Source: Hondaea fermentalgiana
Taxonomy: Eukaryota > Sar > Bigyra > Thraustochytrida > Thraustochytriidae
Assembly (NCBI GenBank): GCA_014084085.1
Contig: NPFB01000015.1
Span: 103,616 to 135,517, forward strand
Reading direction: 5' to 3'
DNA: 31,902 bases
In this document: positions 8,979 to 18,192 of the stretch, in pieces
Numbering within the stretch: the stretch's first letter is position 1
How the letters are laid out: each line of letters begins with the position of its first letter
Notes under the pieces: model-generated
What the model saw: the letters and a program-made list of their open reading frames with translations, nothing else
The model's database searches: none
Told to the model about the DNA's origin: nothing
Program-made: the position numbers and the translations under genes

Positions 8979-11648
8979 ATGGGCCGCCTCGAGGACGACG
9001 AGGACCATGACGGTGACGTGCGCATGAACGGTCGAGACGAGAACGGGCGGCGCGGCCGCGGCGGCCGCGATGATCACGAGCAGGACCAACAACAGCATCA
9101 GCAAGAGGACGAAGACGAGAACATGCTCGTCGAGCCTCAGATGCGCTCGGATCGTGCGTATCTGGATATTGGGTGCGGGATAACGCAAATGCTCACCGAA
9201 GACCGCGTGTTCAAGCGACAGAACGACTGGCGCGACCGCTCGTACCTGCAGCCCAGCCTCACATACAAGCGATTCGTGCTGCCTCCTAGCGAGCATCTCG
9301 ATCAGCCCGAAGTCGGTCTCGCGTCTCGATACTGCCACACCAGTCTTGCGCGGACACGATACCCGATCTTTGCCGTCAAATGGAGCCCTGATGGTCGACG
9401 CCTCATTACCGCATCTCAAAAATGCGAGTTCATGCTCTGGAGTAGCTTCGGGTTCATCGCAGACAGTACCATCTCAAGCGAGAGCGTCGTGCGAACCATG
9501 ACCTGGACACGTAACGGCGACTATCTACTGACGGGCGACATGGACGGCGCCATTAAATATTGGAATCCGCAAATGCGCAAGGAGCAAACGATTGCCGCGC
9601 ACGATGGCGCCGTGCGCGAGGTGAGCTTTAGCCCGACTGACCTCAAATTTGTCAGTTGCTCAGATGATGTGCAGGTCAAGCTTTGGGACTTTGCGACCGT
9701 TCGCGAGGAGCTGACTCTCCGCGGCCACGGCTTCGAGGTCAAGACCGCGCAGTGGCACCCGTTCAAGTCGCTCGTCGTCACCGGCTCGCGCGACAAGCAG
9801 ATCAAACTCTGGAACCCGCGCTCTGGCAAGGAGCTCTGCACGCTTCTTGGTCACAACAATGCTGTCTCTGCCGCGCGCTGGAACCCAATCAACGGAAACT
9901 GGTTTGCGACTGCGAGTCGCGACAAGACGGTTCGCGTCTATGATATTCGCATGCTGCGCAAGGCGGACCCTTGCCTCTACACGCTGCCTGGGCACAATAC
10001 CGAGGTCTATTCGCTGGCATGGCACCCACAGCACGAGCAAGTTCTCGTGTCTGGAGGGTATGATGGCTGCATGCTCTTTTGGCTCATCCATGGCCCAGAC
10101 AAGGAAGCCAAAGTACAAGCCACGGTCCCTGCCGCGCACGAGGGGTCCATCTGGACCATGGACTGGAGTCCCGCTGGCAACCTCTTGTGCACAGGCAGTC
10201 AGGATCGCACAGCAAAGTTCTGGAGCCGGATGCGTCCCGGTATGGAGGAACTTGTGCTCTACAAAGGTTATCTGCGTTGCGTCGACGAGCTCGACATTCT
10301 CCGCGAAACGAACAATGCGCCCCCTACCTTTCAAGAGTACGAGAGTTTTATTGAACAAAAGGAGTCCGAGGAGGCGAGCAAGCTGGAGGTGGAGGAACTC
10401 AAGCGGGCGACCAAGCCGGGCGAGCTCCAGTTCGATCAGGTGCTAAATCATGGCAAAAAGTTTTTTGACGAGACGCTCTCTCCATTTCAGCTTCGTAGAG
10501 ACTGTGCAACAAAGGAGATCCCAGGACTCAGTGGTGCCATCGGACTTGATGCGGCCAAAGAACAGGCTATCCCTCCCAGCGTACCGCCAAAGGTCTTTTA
10601 CACCTTTAATGACGGAGCAAATTACTCTGCTGACTTTGACATGGACAGTTACGTGCGCGTCATGAGTGGTGGCATTTTGGAAAAGCGCGACCCGGCCATG
10701 GCTGGTCAACGAGAAAACATGGGCGCGGACGGCGCCATTGGCGGTGGAGCGCTTCGTGTAGGAACCAGTACCAGTGCCCCGGCTGTTCCAAGCGGGCCTA
10801 GTGGACCAGGGCCAAGCACAAGCGCCCCTACAAACTCGCAGCATCAAAGCAGTAACGAGGGCACCAAGGTGGACTTGGCCACGCTGCCAGAACCACGCCT
10901 CACGGGCGTCGTGAAGATGTTCGACGAAAGCAAAGGTTTTGGCTTCATCAAGCCTCACGATCCAAGCTACCCGGATCTCTTTGCCCAACGCTATGACATT
11001 CTTCTTGGTTATGGCAAGGATGGCGAGCAAAAGCTTGACCGCGGAGATATTGTCGTCTTTCGGGTTGAAGTGGGCGAAAACCGTCGCACAGGTACCTCGC
11101 AACAAAAGGCAAAGCAGATTGTACATGGCGATTTTGACAAGGAAAGAGTTAGTCAGATCCGTGACAACCCTCCGCCGATGCGCAGGAGTGCTCCTGGCGG
11201 CGGCGGTGGCGGCGGCGCTTATGATCGTGATCGTGATCGGGATCGGGATCGTGACCGCGACCGGGATCGTGGACGCGATCGTTTTGATAACCATCGACGG
11301 AACCAGGGTCACGGCATGTATAACGACGGCCGTTTGCAACAGCATCAACCGGTACCCTTGCCACCGGCGCCTCCGATGCCACCGCCCTCACAGCATCATC
11401 AGCGCCAGCACCATCAACAAGGCTATCAGCAACATGGCCCTCCTCCAGGGGGATATCCGTCATCCGCGGCCGGTCGCAGGCCACCAGCGGTTGTGAGTCG
11501 GCTCCGGATTCCGCCAGAGCAGTTTTTGCAAGAACTCCAGCGTTACCAGCATAATGAAGCTGAACTCAACCGCGTCCTTGCATACCACGGCGTCCTTCAC
11601 GAAGAGGTGGAGGAGCTTATTCACTATGTCACACAAAATCAAGGTTGA
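8979..11648 (+). CDS. WDR33/Pfs2-like polyadenylation factor with a cold-shock domain
   Basis: Intronless 889-residue protein. After an acidic, Arg/Gly and Gln/His-rich N-terminus, residues about 60-120 match the conserved segment before the propeller (tyrosine/arginine-rich, with YKRFVLPPS). Seven or so WD40 repeats follow (about 128-415), giving a propeller of the WDR33/Pfs2/FY type. In animals, yeast and plants these proteins belong to the CPSF/CPF complex that recognises poly(A) signals during mRNA 3'-end formation in the nucleus. Residues about 639-716 form a cold-shock domain with an intact RNP1 (KGFGFI) and a modified RNP2 (DLFAQ), a nucleic-acid-binding fold not usual in this family. 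A Gly run, Arg-Asp dipeptide repeats (about 748-772), a His/Gln/Pro-rich stretch and a helical C-terminus (about residues 840-889) complete it. The start is the first ATG after the GCTGA leader repeat. It converges on the MFS gene. Confidence 0.92.
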   Translation: MGRLEDDEDHDGDVRMNGRDENGRRGRGGRDDHEQDQQQHQQEDEDENMLVEPQMRSDRAYLDIGCGITQMLTEDRVFKRQNDWRDRSYLQPSLTYKRFVLPPSEHLDQPEVGLASRYCHTSLARTRYPIFAVKWSPDGRRLITASQKCEFMLWSSFGFIADSTISSESVVRTMTWTRNGDYLLTGDMDGAIKYWNPQMRKEQTIAAHDGAVREVSFSPTDLKFVSCSDDVQVKLWDFATVREELTLRGHGFEVKTAQWHPFKSLVVTGSRDKQIKLWNPRSGKELCTLLGHNNAVSAARWNPINGNWFATASRDKTVRVYDIRMLRKADPCLYTLPGHNTEVYSLAWHPQHEQVLVSGGYDGCMLFWLIHGPDKEAKVQATVPAAHEGSIWTMDWSPAGNLLCTGSQDRTAKFWSRMRPGMEELVLYKGYLRCVDELDILRETNNAPPTFQEYESFIEQKESEEASKLEVEELKRATKPGELQFDQVLNHGKKFFDETLSPFQLRRDCATKEIPGLSGAIGLDAAKEQAIPPSVPPKVFYTFNDGANYSADFDMDSYVRVMSGGILEKRDPAMAGQRENMGADGAIGGGALRVGTSTSAPAVPSGPSGPGPSTSAPTNSQHQSSNEGTKVDLATLPEPRLTGVVKMFDESKGFGFIKPHDPSYPDLFAQRYDILLGYGKDGEQKLDRGDIVVFRVEVGENRRTGTSQQKAKQIVHGDFDKERVSQIRDNPPPMRRSAPGGGGGGGAYDRDRDRDRDRDRDRDRGRDRFDNHRRNQGHGMYNDGRLQQHQPVPLPPAPPMPPPSQHHQRQHHQQGYQQHGPPPGGYPSSAAGRRPPAVVSRLRIPPEQFLQELQRYQHNEAELNRVLAYHGVLHEEVEELIHYVTQNQG

Positions 11649-12164
11649 ACCCACGACTTTTGCAAAAACAATAATTGATTTTTTTTTCTATAGTGTCATG
11701 GAGAAACTCCGTGTCGAAGTTTGGCAAGTCCCGCGCGAAATTAGAAAATTGAGGTTCTCTATCCTAGCCTGGCGACGCCGGTGCTCTTCAGGCTGCCGAA
11801 GCTCAGTGTCTTTTAGCCCTGGCTAGCCACATAAAACGGGACGAAATTGGGACGAAATCTCTGCTCACGTTATCCGTCTGGCATGATCAGATCTACACCG
11901 CGTGTTATGAAATTGAGCGCAAAGCTAGGTTTCCATGTCCAGATTACTATACTAAAGTTTGAGATTCTGAAAAGTGTTTTTGATTGAGATTTAGATGATA
12001 GACTGATTTGGCGGCTGCGAGTAAAAAGTTCAATCAAAGAAATGGTTTATCTTATCTCAGTATAACATGGTTTGGAAAAGGGATCCGAGACTGGAGAGAT
12101 TAACAAAGTCTTCACTTGCATCGATGAGGCTGGTCAAGCAATCACATCATGTTCAAGATATCAA
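11649..12164. other. Convergent 3' intergenic region
   Basis: About 515 bp lie between the stops of the WDR33-like gene (+) and the MFS transporter (-). The region is relatively AT-rich with a T run just after the WDR33-like stop. I see no gene, RNA or repeat in it; it is presumably two 3' untranslated regions. Confidence 0.6.
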
Positions 12165-13895
12165 TCAGGTGATCGTAAGATCCTGCTCACGCTCATAGTC
12201 GCTCTCGACTCTCACTCTCCGTGCTTGCTCATCTTCATCCTCCATGATCGGATCGATCTTGCCCATGCGTGTATCAACATCCTCCGGAGTGTCCGCCAGA
12301 GCGACCCCCTTTGTCTCGACGGGAAGCAGGATTGCTGCCAGGACAGCAAACCCCGTAAATACAGCAAAAATCATAATGGCCATCTCGCGGTCGCCTCGCT
12401 CAACGAGGTCTTGGCCAATAAAGGGGGCAACCATGCCGCCAACACGACTAAAGGCATTTGCAAGCCCAAATGCAGTGGTGCGGATTGTAGTTGGATACAC
12501 TTCTGGCGTGTACACATAGGTGAGTACAAAGGCAGCCTCGATGAGTGCTCTTCCAAAGAAAAGGCAAATGGTGTCAGTCGTGGAAGAAATGGGCAAAGCA
12601 AACATCGCAACCAGAGCAATACAGGTGCCTCCAAAGCAGATGCTTTGCGATGATTTGCGTCCAAGCGTATCGACAACATACGCGGCAAAAAGAACGCCCG
12701 GAAGTTCCGCGGCCGTGGCCACAAAGACAGATACAAAGGCGTTTGACGTCTCAAAGGGAGACTGCGTAACCGGATCGCAATAAAGCTCTACCTCGTCCGA
12801 GTTGGTGGTGGTGTCGTGCTCTACAGCGAGAGATGTGGTCATGAGAACGAGACCATAGTACGAGAACGCATTTGTGAACCAAATGAACCAAAGAAAGAGA
12901 GTCAAAACGCGAAACGTACGCGAAAAAAGCACGCGAAGAATCTTGAACACCTGTAGAGGGTTGCCCATGCCGCCGTGACCACTGTCGCTGCCATGGGAAT
13001 CACGCAAACTGCCGTTTGCAGGAAGCGTTTTCCCATTGCGTCGTGCTGCTCGGCAGAGAACCTGGTACGCAGCGTCGACCTGGCCATTTGTCGCCAGAAA
13101 ACGCGGTGATTGAGGTACTGCGTTGCACAAAAAGCACAGGGCCGCGATTAAAACCGGCACAGATGACGCAATCAGCAAGGTTCGCCACGCCCCAGGGCTC
13201 TGCTGCGTGTCAAAGATGATCCAAGCAAGGCCAGCTTCCAGCATGGTGCCGAGAGTCCAGAAAAGCTCGATGAGGATGCCCCAGCGTCCTCGAGACTTTG
13301 TAGGCAACAGTTCCAAGAGGTACGAAAAGCCAACGCTCGATCCTCCGAGGCAAATGCCCATGACTCCGCGAATGACAACGAGTGACGAAAAGTCTGGCGC
13401 AAAGGCCGATGCAAATCCAAGTATGAATGTGAGCGTTGAAAGCCACTTGAGGCAATATCGCCGTCCAAAGCGATCTGCAAGCACGCCACAGACATAGGCG
13501 CCCAGCATGGCGCCAATAAAGACAACAGTTGTGAGGAGAGCTTCCTCCTCTTTGGAAATGCCAAACTCGCAGCGGACGCTTGGTCCTAGAAAGGAAAGGA
13601 GCATCATTTCCATGGCGTCAACACTGAGTAAGAGGCCGGCCACGGCAATGCCTTGGTACTGGAATGGTCCAAAGCCGATGATTGTCATGGCCTCGTCCAT
13701 GTCAAAAACGCGATGCTCATCGTCAAGCTCGTCAAGCTCGTCTCGCTGAGACGCGCGAGGGCCGTCTCTCGGGGCACCGTTCGTCCGTGTGAGCTCCATT
13801 TGCACAGGGCCGTACTCTGCGTCTCTCCCTTGTCTCATCTGTCGCGCCTTTTGCGCCCCGCCCTCCACAAACGCGGGCGTGCGCTCTTGGTACAC
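12165..13895 (-). CDS. SVOP/SV2-like major facilitator superfamily transporter
   Basis: A 576-residue intronless MFS protein with about twelve membrane spans and a ~70-residue charged cytosolic N-terminus. The sequence DAMEMMLLSFLGP in the first span region, the loop-2 signature GVLADRFGRR (137-146), PQSPRFL after span six, and the late PTTIRTTAFG motif are characteristic of the SVOP/SV2 and organic-ion transporter group. This group moves small organic solutes by proton- or ion-coupled transport. The charged C-terminal tail ends at the stop. The exact substrate is not predictable. Internal starts at codons 20 and 33 are possible and would only shorten the charged tail. Divergent from the polymerase gene, sharing a 345-bp spacer; convergent with the WDR33-like gene. 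Confidence 0.9.
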   Translation of the reverse strand: MYQERTPAFVEGGAQKARQMRQGRDAEYGPVQMELTRTNGAPRDGPRASQRDELDELDDEHRVFDMDEAMTIIGFGPFQYQGIAVAGLLLSVDAMEMMLLSFLGPSVRCEFGISKEEEALLTTVVFIGAMLGAYVCGVLADRFGRRYCLKWLSTLTFILGFASAFAPDFSSLVVIRGVMGICLGGSSVGFSYLLELLPTKSRGRWGILIELFWTLGTMLEAGLAWIIFDTQQSPGAWRTLLIASSVPVLIAALCFLCNAVPQSPRFLATNGQVDAAYQVLCRAARRNGKTLPANGSLRDSHGSDSGHGGMGNPLQVFKILRVLFSRTFRVLTLFLWFIWFTNAFSYYGLVLMTTSLAVEHDTTTNSDEVELYCDPVTQSPFETSNAFVSVFVATAAELPGVLFAAYVVDTLGRKSSQSICFGGTCIALVAMFALPISSTTDTICLFFGRALIEAAFVLTYVYTPEVYPTTIRTTAFGLANAFSRVGGMVAPFIGQDLVERGDREMAIMIFAVFTGFAVLAAILLPVETKGVALADTPEDVDTRMGKIDPIMEDEDEQARRVRVESDYEREQDLTIT

Positions 13896-14240
13896 GCGCG
13901 CACGCTGGTCTCGAGGCGGCTCGGTGTGGCTTGCGACCCGCCGACCGAAATCGGCTCGGGTCTCTCACGCCGCTCGCCGCCGTCTCCCCGGGAGAGAACG
14001 CCCGGCGCGCGAGGCCGCCACGCCCCGCGTCGAGCCCGGCGCCGGCGCAGCGTGGCCGCCGCTCGCGAGTCGCCCTGCGCGGCGCGGCTGCCTCGTCCGC
14101 CTTCCTTCCGGGCTCCTGCGTTTTGCTTTTGCTGCTCGCTTTCCTGCGTAGTCGTGTTTATTACGGTGCTGGATGATGATGGGGCAAGCAAAGCCAAAGC
14201 CAAAGCAGGCCCAGAGCTCGCGCAGACCGCAGCCGGCAGC
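13896..14240. promoter_or_regulatory. Short divergent promoter, MFS transporter / polymerase iota
   Basis: Only 345 bp separate the start codons of the minus-strand transporter and the plus-strand polymerase, so both promoters must fit here or overlap the genes. The sequence is very GC-rich with CG-dense blocks and has no clear TATA box. The polymerase frame stays open leftward across this spacer and into the transporter, but conserved polymerase sequence begins only after 14241. Confidence 0.5.
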
Positions 14241-15791
14241 ATGCCGCGCGGGCCGCGGGCCGCGCGCGAGGTCGTCTGCGTGGACCTCGACTGCTTCTAC
14301 GCGCAGGCCCTGGAGAGGCTGCGTCCCGAGCTGCGCGGGAAGCCTCTGGCCGTGCGGCAAAAGTACATCACGGTCACGTGCAACTATGAGGCGCGCGCGC
14401 ACGGCGTGAGCAAGCTCATGTCCCTCGAGGACTCGAAGCAGCGATGCCCCGAGCTCGTCATTGTGGACGGGAGCGACCTCCGGCCGTTCAGGGAAGCCAG
14501 CGAGGAGATTGCGGCCGTGTTGACGCGATTCGGATGCCCGGTGGAGCGCAAGGGCATGGACGAGTCCTTTGTTGACGTCTCGGCGCTCGTCGACACGCGA
14601 GTAGGCGCGTATGAGGCTTCTCAGCTTGACTTTGTTGGCCATCTTCTTGGGGAGGAAGACACTCTCGACCGTGTCACTCGCGCTCGTCTCGCCCAGGCTT
14701 CCGTCATCGCCCAAGAAATGCGCGACGCTCTTTTGCAAGAACTGCAGTTTCGGTCCTGTGCCGGCGTCGGAACGTGCAAGACAAGTGCCAAGCTTGCAGC
14801 AGAGCTGCACAAGCCCAATCAGCAGTCCATTATTCTCCCCGACGCACTTTGCACGTACATGTCAGATCTTCCGGCGGGTCGGGTTCAAGGTCTTGGACGG
14901 TCCATGCTGCGCCAAATTCATGCGGCACTCTCCGATCCAAGCGTTGTCGATAGTCCCTATGCACTGACTTGCGCGCAAATTCGAGATGTTCCGCTCGATC
15001 GTCTCACGCGGGCGCTCGGTAATGCCTCGCAGGCTGACTTCGTCTTCAAGGTTGTCCGCGGAATCGACGAGCGCCCGATTCGGCCCTCAGAGCAAGCCAA
15101 GACAATTTCCCAAGAGGAAACCTCGCTTCCACATCCCGACACGTGGGAGTCGGCAAATGCGCGACTTCGCGTCCTCTGCACTCGTATCATGGACTTTGTG
15201 CGCGAGCGTCGTGAAAAACACAATCAAGTGGCTCACACTCTCCGCGTGAGCATCACAGACAAGATTGGCAGCGAGACGCGCGACAGTCAATCGTTTGCAA
15301 ACCGTGCAGAACACGAGGCGTATAGAAGACGAGGCCGTCGTCATGTATCAAAGCAATGCAAAGTGGACGAGTGCGTGTTCGCCAATATGGATGCGCTACA
15401 CCGATGCGCCCAGGGCCTCTTGCGCGGTTGTCTCCCCTCGCCCTCATTTCTACTGAGTCGAATCAACTTGGCAATTGCAGATTTCCACACTTTGTCCACA
15501 AACGCGCATCAGCAACGGGGAATCAAGCAGTTCTTCGCAAAGCCATCCAACTCTGGAAGACCCGAACAAACGCCAGCAGCGCCTCCACCGCAAGGTCCAG
15601 CATCGCGCGCTCTACCCCGTAAAACACTTCCGCGGGCAGCAGAGACCCTCGGATCGGACGTAATCGATCTCTGTGACGAGGGTGATTCACCTCCACCTGC
15701 AAAAGCTGAGGATGCAAAGCTGCCTTGTCGAGCAGCAAAGCCATCTTCCCGGCCAGCAAAGCGATCCAAAATAACGTCTTATTTCCAATAG
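14241..15791 (+). CDS. POLI: Y-family translesion DNA polymerase iota
   Basis: A 516-residue protein taken from the ATG immediately before the conserved VVCVDLDCFYAQ segment; the longer upstream frame has no family similarity. It best resembles polymerase iota rather than eta or kappa. The fingers read KYITVTCNYEAR..GV, the palm metal-binding residues are Asp15 and Asp107-Glu108 in a MDESFVD motif, and the thumb has SCAGVGTCKTSAKLA and KPNQQS. The little-finger domain follows. Polymerase iota inserts nucleotides opposite damaged bases in the nucleus and has low fidelity. The C-terminal ~95 residues are Pro/Ala-rich and disordered-looking. They carry a canonical PCNA-interacting motif (Q425, I428, F431, F432) and a second PIP-like end (KITSYF, lacking the Gln). 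No ubiquitin-binding motif or BRCT domain was recognised. Its stop lies 35 bp from that of NMD3. Confidence 0.88.
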   Translation: MPRGPRAAREVVCVDLDCFYAQALERLRPELRGKPLAVRQKYITVTCNYEARAHGVSKLMSLEDSKQRCPELVIVDGSDLRPFREASEEIAAVLTRFGCPVERKGMDESFVDVSALVDTRVGAYEASQLDFVGHLLGEEDTLDRVTRARLAQASVIAQEMRDALLQELQFRSCAGVGTCKTSAKLAAELHKPNQQSIILPDALCTYMSDLPAGRVQGLGRSMLRQIHAALSDPSVVDSPYALTCAQIRDVPLDRLTRALGNASQADFVFKVVRGIDERPIRPSEQAKTISQEETSLPHPDTWESANARLRVLCTRIMDFVRERREKHNQVAHTLRVSITDKIGSETRDSQSFANRAEHEAYRRRGRRHVSKQCKVDECVFANMDALHRCAQGLLRGCLPSPSFLLSRINLAIADFHTLSTNAHQQRGIKQFFAKPSNSGRPEQTPAAPPPQGPASRALPRKTLPRAAETLGSDVIDLCDEGDSPPPAKAEDAKLPCRAAKPSSRPAKRSKITSYFQ

Positions 15792-15826
15792 CGATTGTAG
15801 AAACATAAAATTGAAATGTACTCTTT
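15792..15826. other. Minimal convergent gap between POLI and NMD3
   Basis: Thirty-five bases separate the two opposed stop codons. Any normal 3' untranslated region for either gene must run antisense into the other gene. The gap is AT-rich, with A-rich sequence on one side and a T run on the other, which could supply poly(A) signals for both strands. Confidence 0.7.
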
Positions 15827-17497
15827 TTATTCCGATACATGCAACTTGTCTTCAGCTACTTTTGCGAGCTCTGCGTCCTGCGTCGAGATATTTTCGCTCG
15901 ATGATGGTTTACTTGGAGGCTCACCAGCACTACCTTGTGTCTCGTCTTGTCCGTCTGAAGCCGTTTCATCCTCGTCGTCCTCGATGAAATCCTCCTCATC
16001 TTCATCGCCAAAGTCGATCCCATCGTCGTCTGCGCTGTCTCCCTCATCCTCGAAATCATATTCGTCCGCTTCGCCATCTTCTCCGTTGACATCGTCACCA
16101 TCCAAAAATTCGGCCTCAACGTCGTTCTCTTGCGCCGTGCCGTCTGCACCAGCAGCGTCTCCAGCATTTTCGCCATCGACAATGTCTGCATCGGCCTCAG
16201 TACTCGACACCTTGCCCTTTGCCTTGCGGGGCTTGCGGTGACGAGGCTTCCGGGTTTTCTCGACGTACTTTTGCACGAGCACGATGGGCTCGAGCTCGCG
16301 ACCCTTGAGCGGGGCTGTGAGATCATCACTGAGATTGTGGCTCGAAAAATCGTAACCGAGTACAGTGTCACCGGCTTCGAGGCGCATGCCAATATGGGAA
16401 TTCACCGTGAAGCGCTCGTCGTTGACACCAAAGTCTGCCATGCGCGCGACCTCAACCTCGCAGATCGGAGGACCTTCGCCGTCGCCAGAGTCTGCCCCGC
16501 CGTAGCTCAGCGGCTGAACGTCGAGGACGGTGAACTCAGTAAAATTGCGCGACGTTGCGATGGGGCGAAACGCGTTCGGCCAATATTTGACGTCTTGCAG
16601 CTTGGCACGGGCGCCCGTGTATGGGTCGATCAAATTGAGCGTTCGCGTGACGCTGTAGCACAGAACAGCCGCAGACTTGCCGCCAAAGAGCGAGTGCTGC
16701 AGTTTGTGTGGCAAAATGACAAAGTCGTGCTTGCAAATGGGGACCACCTCGATGGCAATACTATGGCGATAGTTGTACGTGTTGCTCCGCAAATCAGCGC
16801 CCTGAAGACTCTTGCTCTCCTTTCGACGCGCAGGCACAGCCGACATAACGAAGTCGCTGAATTTGTTGCCAAGAGTCTTGTTGGCAAAGTAAAAATCAAT
16901 GCCCGTGGACACGGGGATCACGTCGAGCGCGCCCCGCGCCCCACCGCCTTGCAAAAGTCGATTTTCGAGATTGAGCAGAGTGCGCTTGTGCGAAACCTGC
17001 TGTCTGACCTGAACCACGGTCGTCCATTGCTGATCGGTGGTCTCCTTGACGCACGAGGTACACAGTCTTGTCTTGACAATGAACTCGACCTCGAAGCGCT
17101 GGCGCACTACGGCACCATTGAAGACTTCCTTCTCGACGGTGATGCGAATGCGCAAGCGGCGCGAGTGTGGCTCGGTCCAGATCCAGCTTGCGTCGACAAA
17201 GTGAGCTCCATTCTTCTGGCCCTTGCCCTTACCCTTGCCGAGCCCGTGCACGGCCTTGAGACACAGTGCGAGGAGCTCGGCGGACTCGGGTTCGCAGGCC
17301 AGCCAGCGGCCTTCCTCGGACTTGACTTTGCCGCAGCCACTGCATGACCAAATAACCTCTTGCTTGGAGATGCCTTCTGTCACGTCCACGCGGTCCTTGA
17401 GGCATTGCAAGCACATGTTCACATCGTTCGGCTGGATGCTCACGCCGCACATGCAGCACGCGATGTCCGGGAGCGCCGGCTTCCCGACGCCAGCCAT
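15827..17497 (-). CDS. NMD3: 60S ribosomal subunit nuclear-export adaptor NMD3
   Basis: A 556-residue intronless protein with the NMD3 N-terminal zinc region: Cys pairs in CCMCGVSIQ and MCLQCL, then WSCSGCGK and TRLCTSCVKE. NMD3 binds the late pre-60S subunit and recruits the exportin CRM1 for nuclear export; it is later released in the cytoplasm. The middle region (QVRQQVSHKRT, a DFYFANK-type segment and IVPICKHD-like sequence) is typical of the eukaryotic protein. The C-terminal ~115 residues are a basic RKPRHRKPRKAKGK patch (a likely nuclear localisation signal) followed by a long Asp/Glu tract, longer than I expect for the family. A leucine-rich export signal is not clearly resolved by eye. 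The first ATG was chosen because the zinc region begins 13 residues later. Confidence 0.93.
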   Translation of the reverse strand: MAGVGKPALPDIACCMCGVSIQPNDVNMCLQCLKDRVDVTEGISKQEVIWSCSGCGKVKSEEGRWLACEPESAELLALCLKAVHGLGKGKGKGQKNGAHFVDASWIWTEPHSRRLRIRITVEKEVFNGAVVRQRFEVEFIVKTRLCTSCVKETTDQQWTTVVQVRQQVSHKRTLLNLENRLLQGGGARGALDVIPVSTGIDFYFANKTLGNKFSDFVMSAVPARRKESKSLQGADLRSNTYNYRHSIAIEVVPICKHDFVILPHKLQHSLFGGKSAAVLCYSVTRTLNLIDPYTGARAKLQDVKYWPNAFRPIATSRNFTEFTVLDVQPLSYGGADSGDGEGPPICEVEVARMADFGVNDERFTVNSHIGMRLEAGDTVLGYDFSSHNLSDDLTAPLKGRELEPIVLVQKYVEKTRKPRHRKPRKAKGKVSSTEADADIVDGENAGDAAGADGTAQENDVEAEFLDGDDVNGEDGEADEYDFEDEGDSADDDGIDFGDEDEEDFIEDDEDETASDGQDETQGSAGEPPSKPSSSENISTQDAELAKVAEDKLHVSE

Positions 17498-18192
17498 GGT
17501 GAGCTCGAGACTTTGCCTAGCAGCTGCGGCCCGGCTTGCCGTTGCTCTCCGAGCAAACTCTCGCTCGGGTAGATGTCTCGCTCTCCTCCGCCTGGTTGTC
17601 GGTCTGCCGGCCTAGGCGCCGCGCCGCTCCCGCGCGTGCCAGCGGCGATGCGTTGCAGCTTTGCCGCGCGCCTCTCGGCCTCGGAGCCTCGGTCGGCGAC
17701 GGGGCTGCCTTCTTCCGGCCGCCCATTGCCCATTTGTGGAAGCCTATTCTTCACTTGTGAAATGCGGATAGCGGACTTTGCGCGGCGACGAGGTATCCCA
17801 TGCCTGCGCCCTGCCCCCGACGGGTCGCTGCCGTGGCCGCTAATGAAATGGCGGTCAATCGTCAGTGCAGCAGAGTTGGTTGGCAAGCGCAGTAGGTGAG
17901 CGATGGCGAGGGTGCAAGCAAAATGTCGACTTGGTGGGGAACATAAAGAGTATGTAAAGCGGCTCAATAATGAATGAATTCGCCGGCGGAGGCCAACCTT
18001 CTACATTACGCATAGTCATGCAACACCCGAGACCAGAGTCATTGGCCCCATGACTTGCAAAGAAAATGACTCATTTTGGAAAACAGTAAAGTCGTAGAAA
18101 ATTCATCGATTGACAAATGAGAAAAACAAAAGAGGCTAGAAAGAGAGAAAAGCCATTACAGCATGAAGGCAGGCGGGCAGGCAGGCAGGCTC
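17498..18192. other. Intergenic region upstream of NMD3
   Basis: About 695 bp hold the presumed NMD3 promoter and leader (GC-rich, 17498-17760) and the 3' region of the Patched-like gene (AT-richer, about 17980-18192). A GGCA repeat lies right after the Patched-like stop. Open frames here are short and featureless, so no gene is called. Confidence 0.55.
18167..18190. repeat. GGCA tetranucleotide repeat
   Basis: Five or so copies of GGCA, one of them interrupted by an extra G-rich step, directly abut the stop codon of the Patched-like gene on its 3' side. Confidence 0.7.

Noticed and set aside
13653..14240. In-frame upstream extension of the polymerase iota frame (196 codons)
   Set aside because: It overlaps the transporter's N-terminus on the other strand, is Arg/Ala/Pro-rich shadow sequence, and shares nothing with the polymerase family; conserved sequence starts just after the ATG at 14241.
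16503..16530. tRNA D-arm-like string (GTAGCTCAGCGG)
   Set aside because: It lies inside NMD3 coding sequence and no matching acceptor stem, anticodon arm or T-arm can be folded around it.
16130..17347. 405-codon plus-strand frame opposite NMD3
   Set aside because: Antisense to a clearly conserved gene; no recognisable domain. Long antisense frames are expected with this GC-rich codon use.
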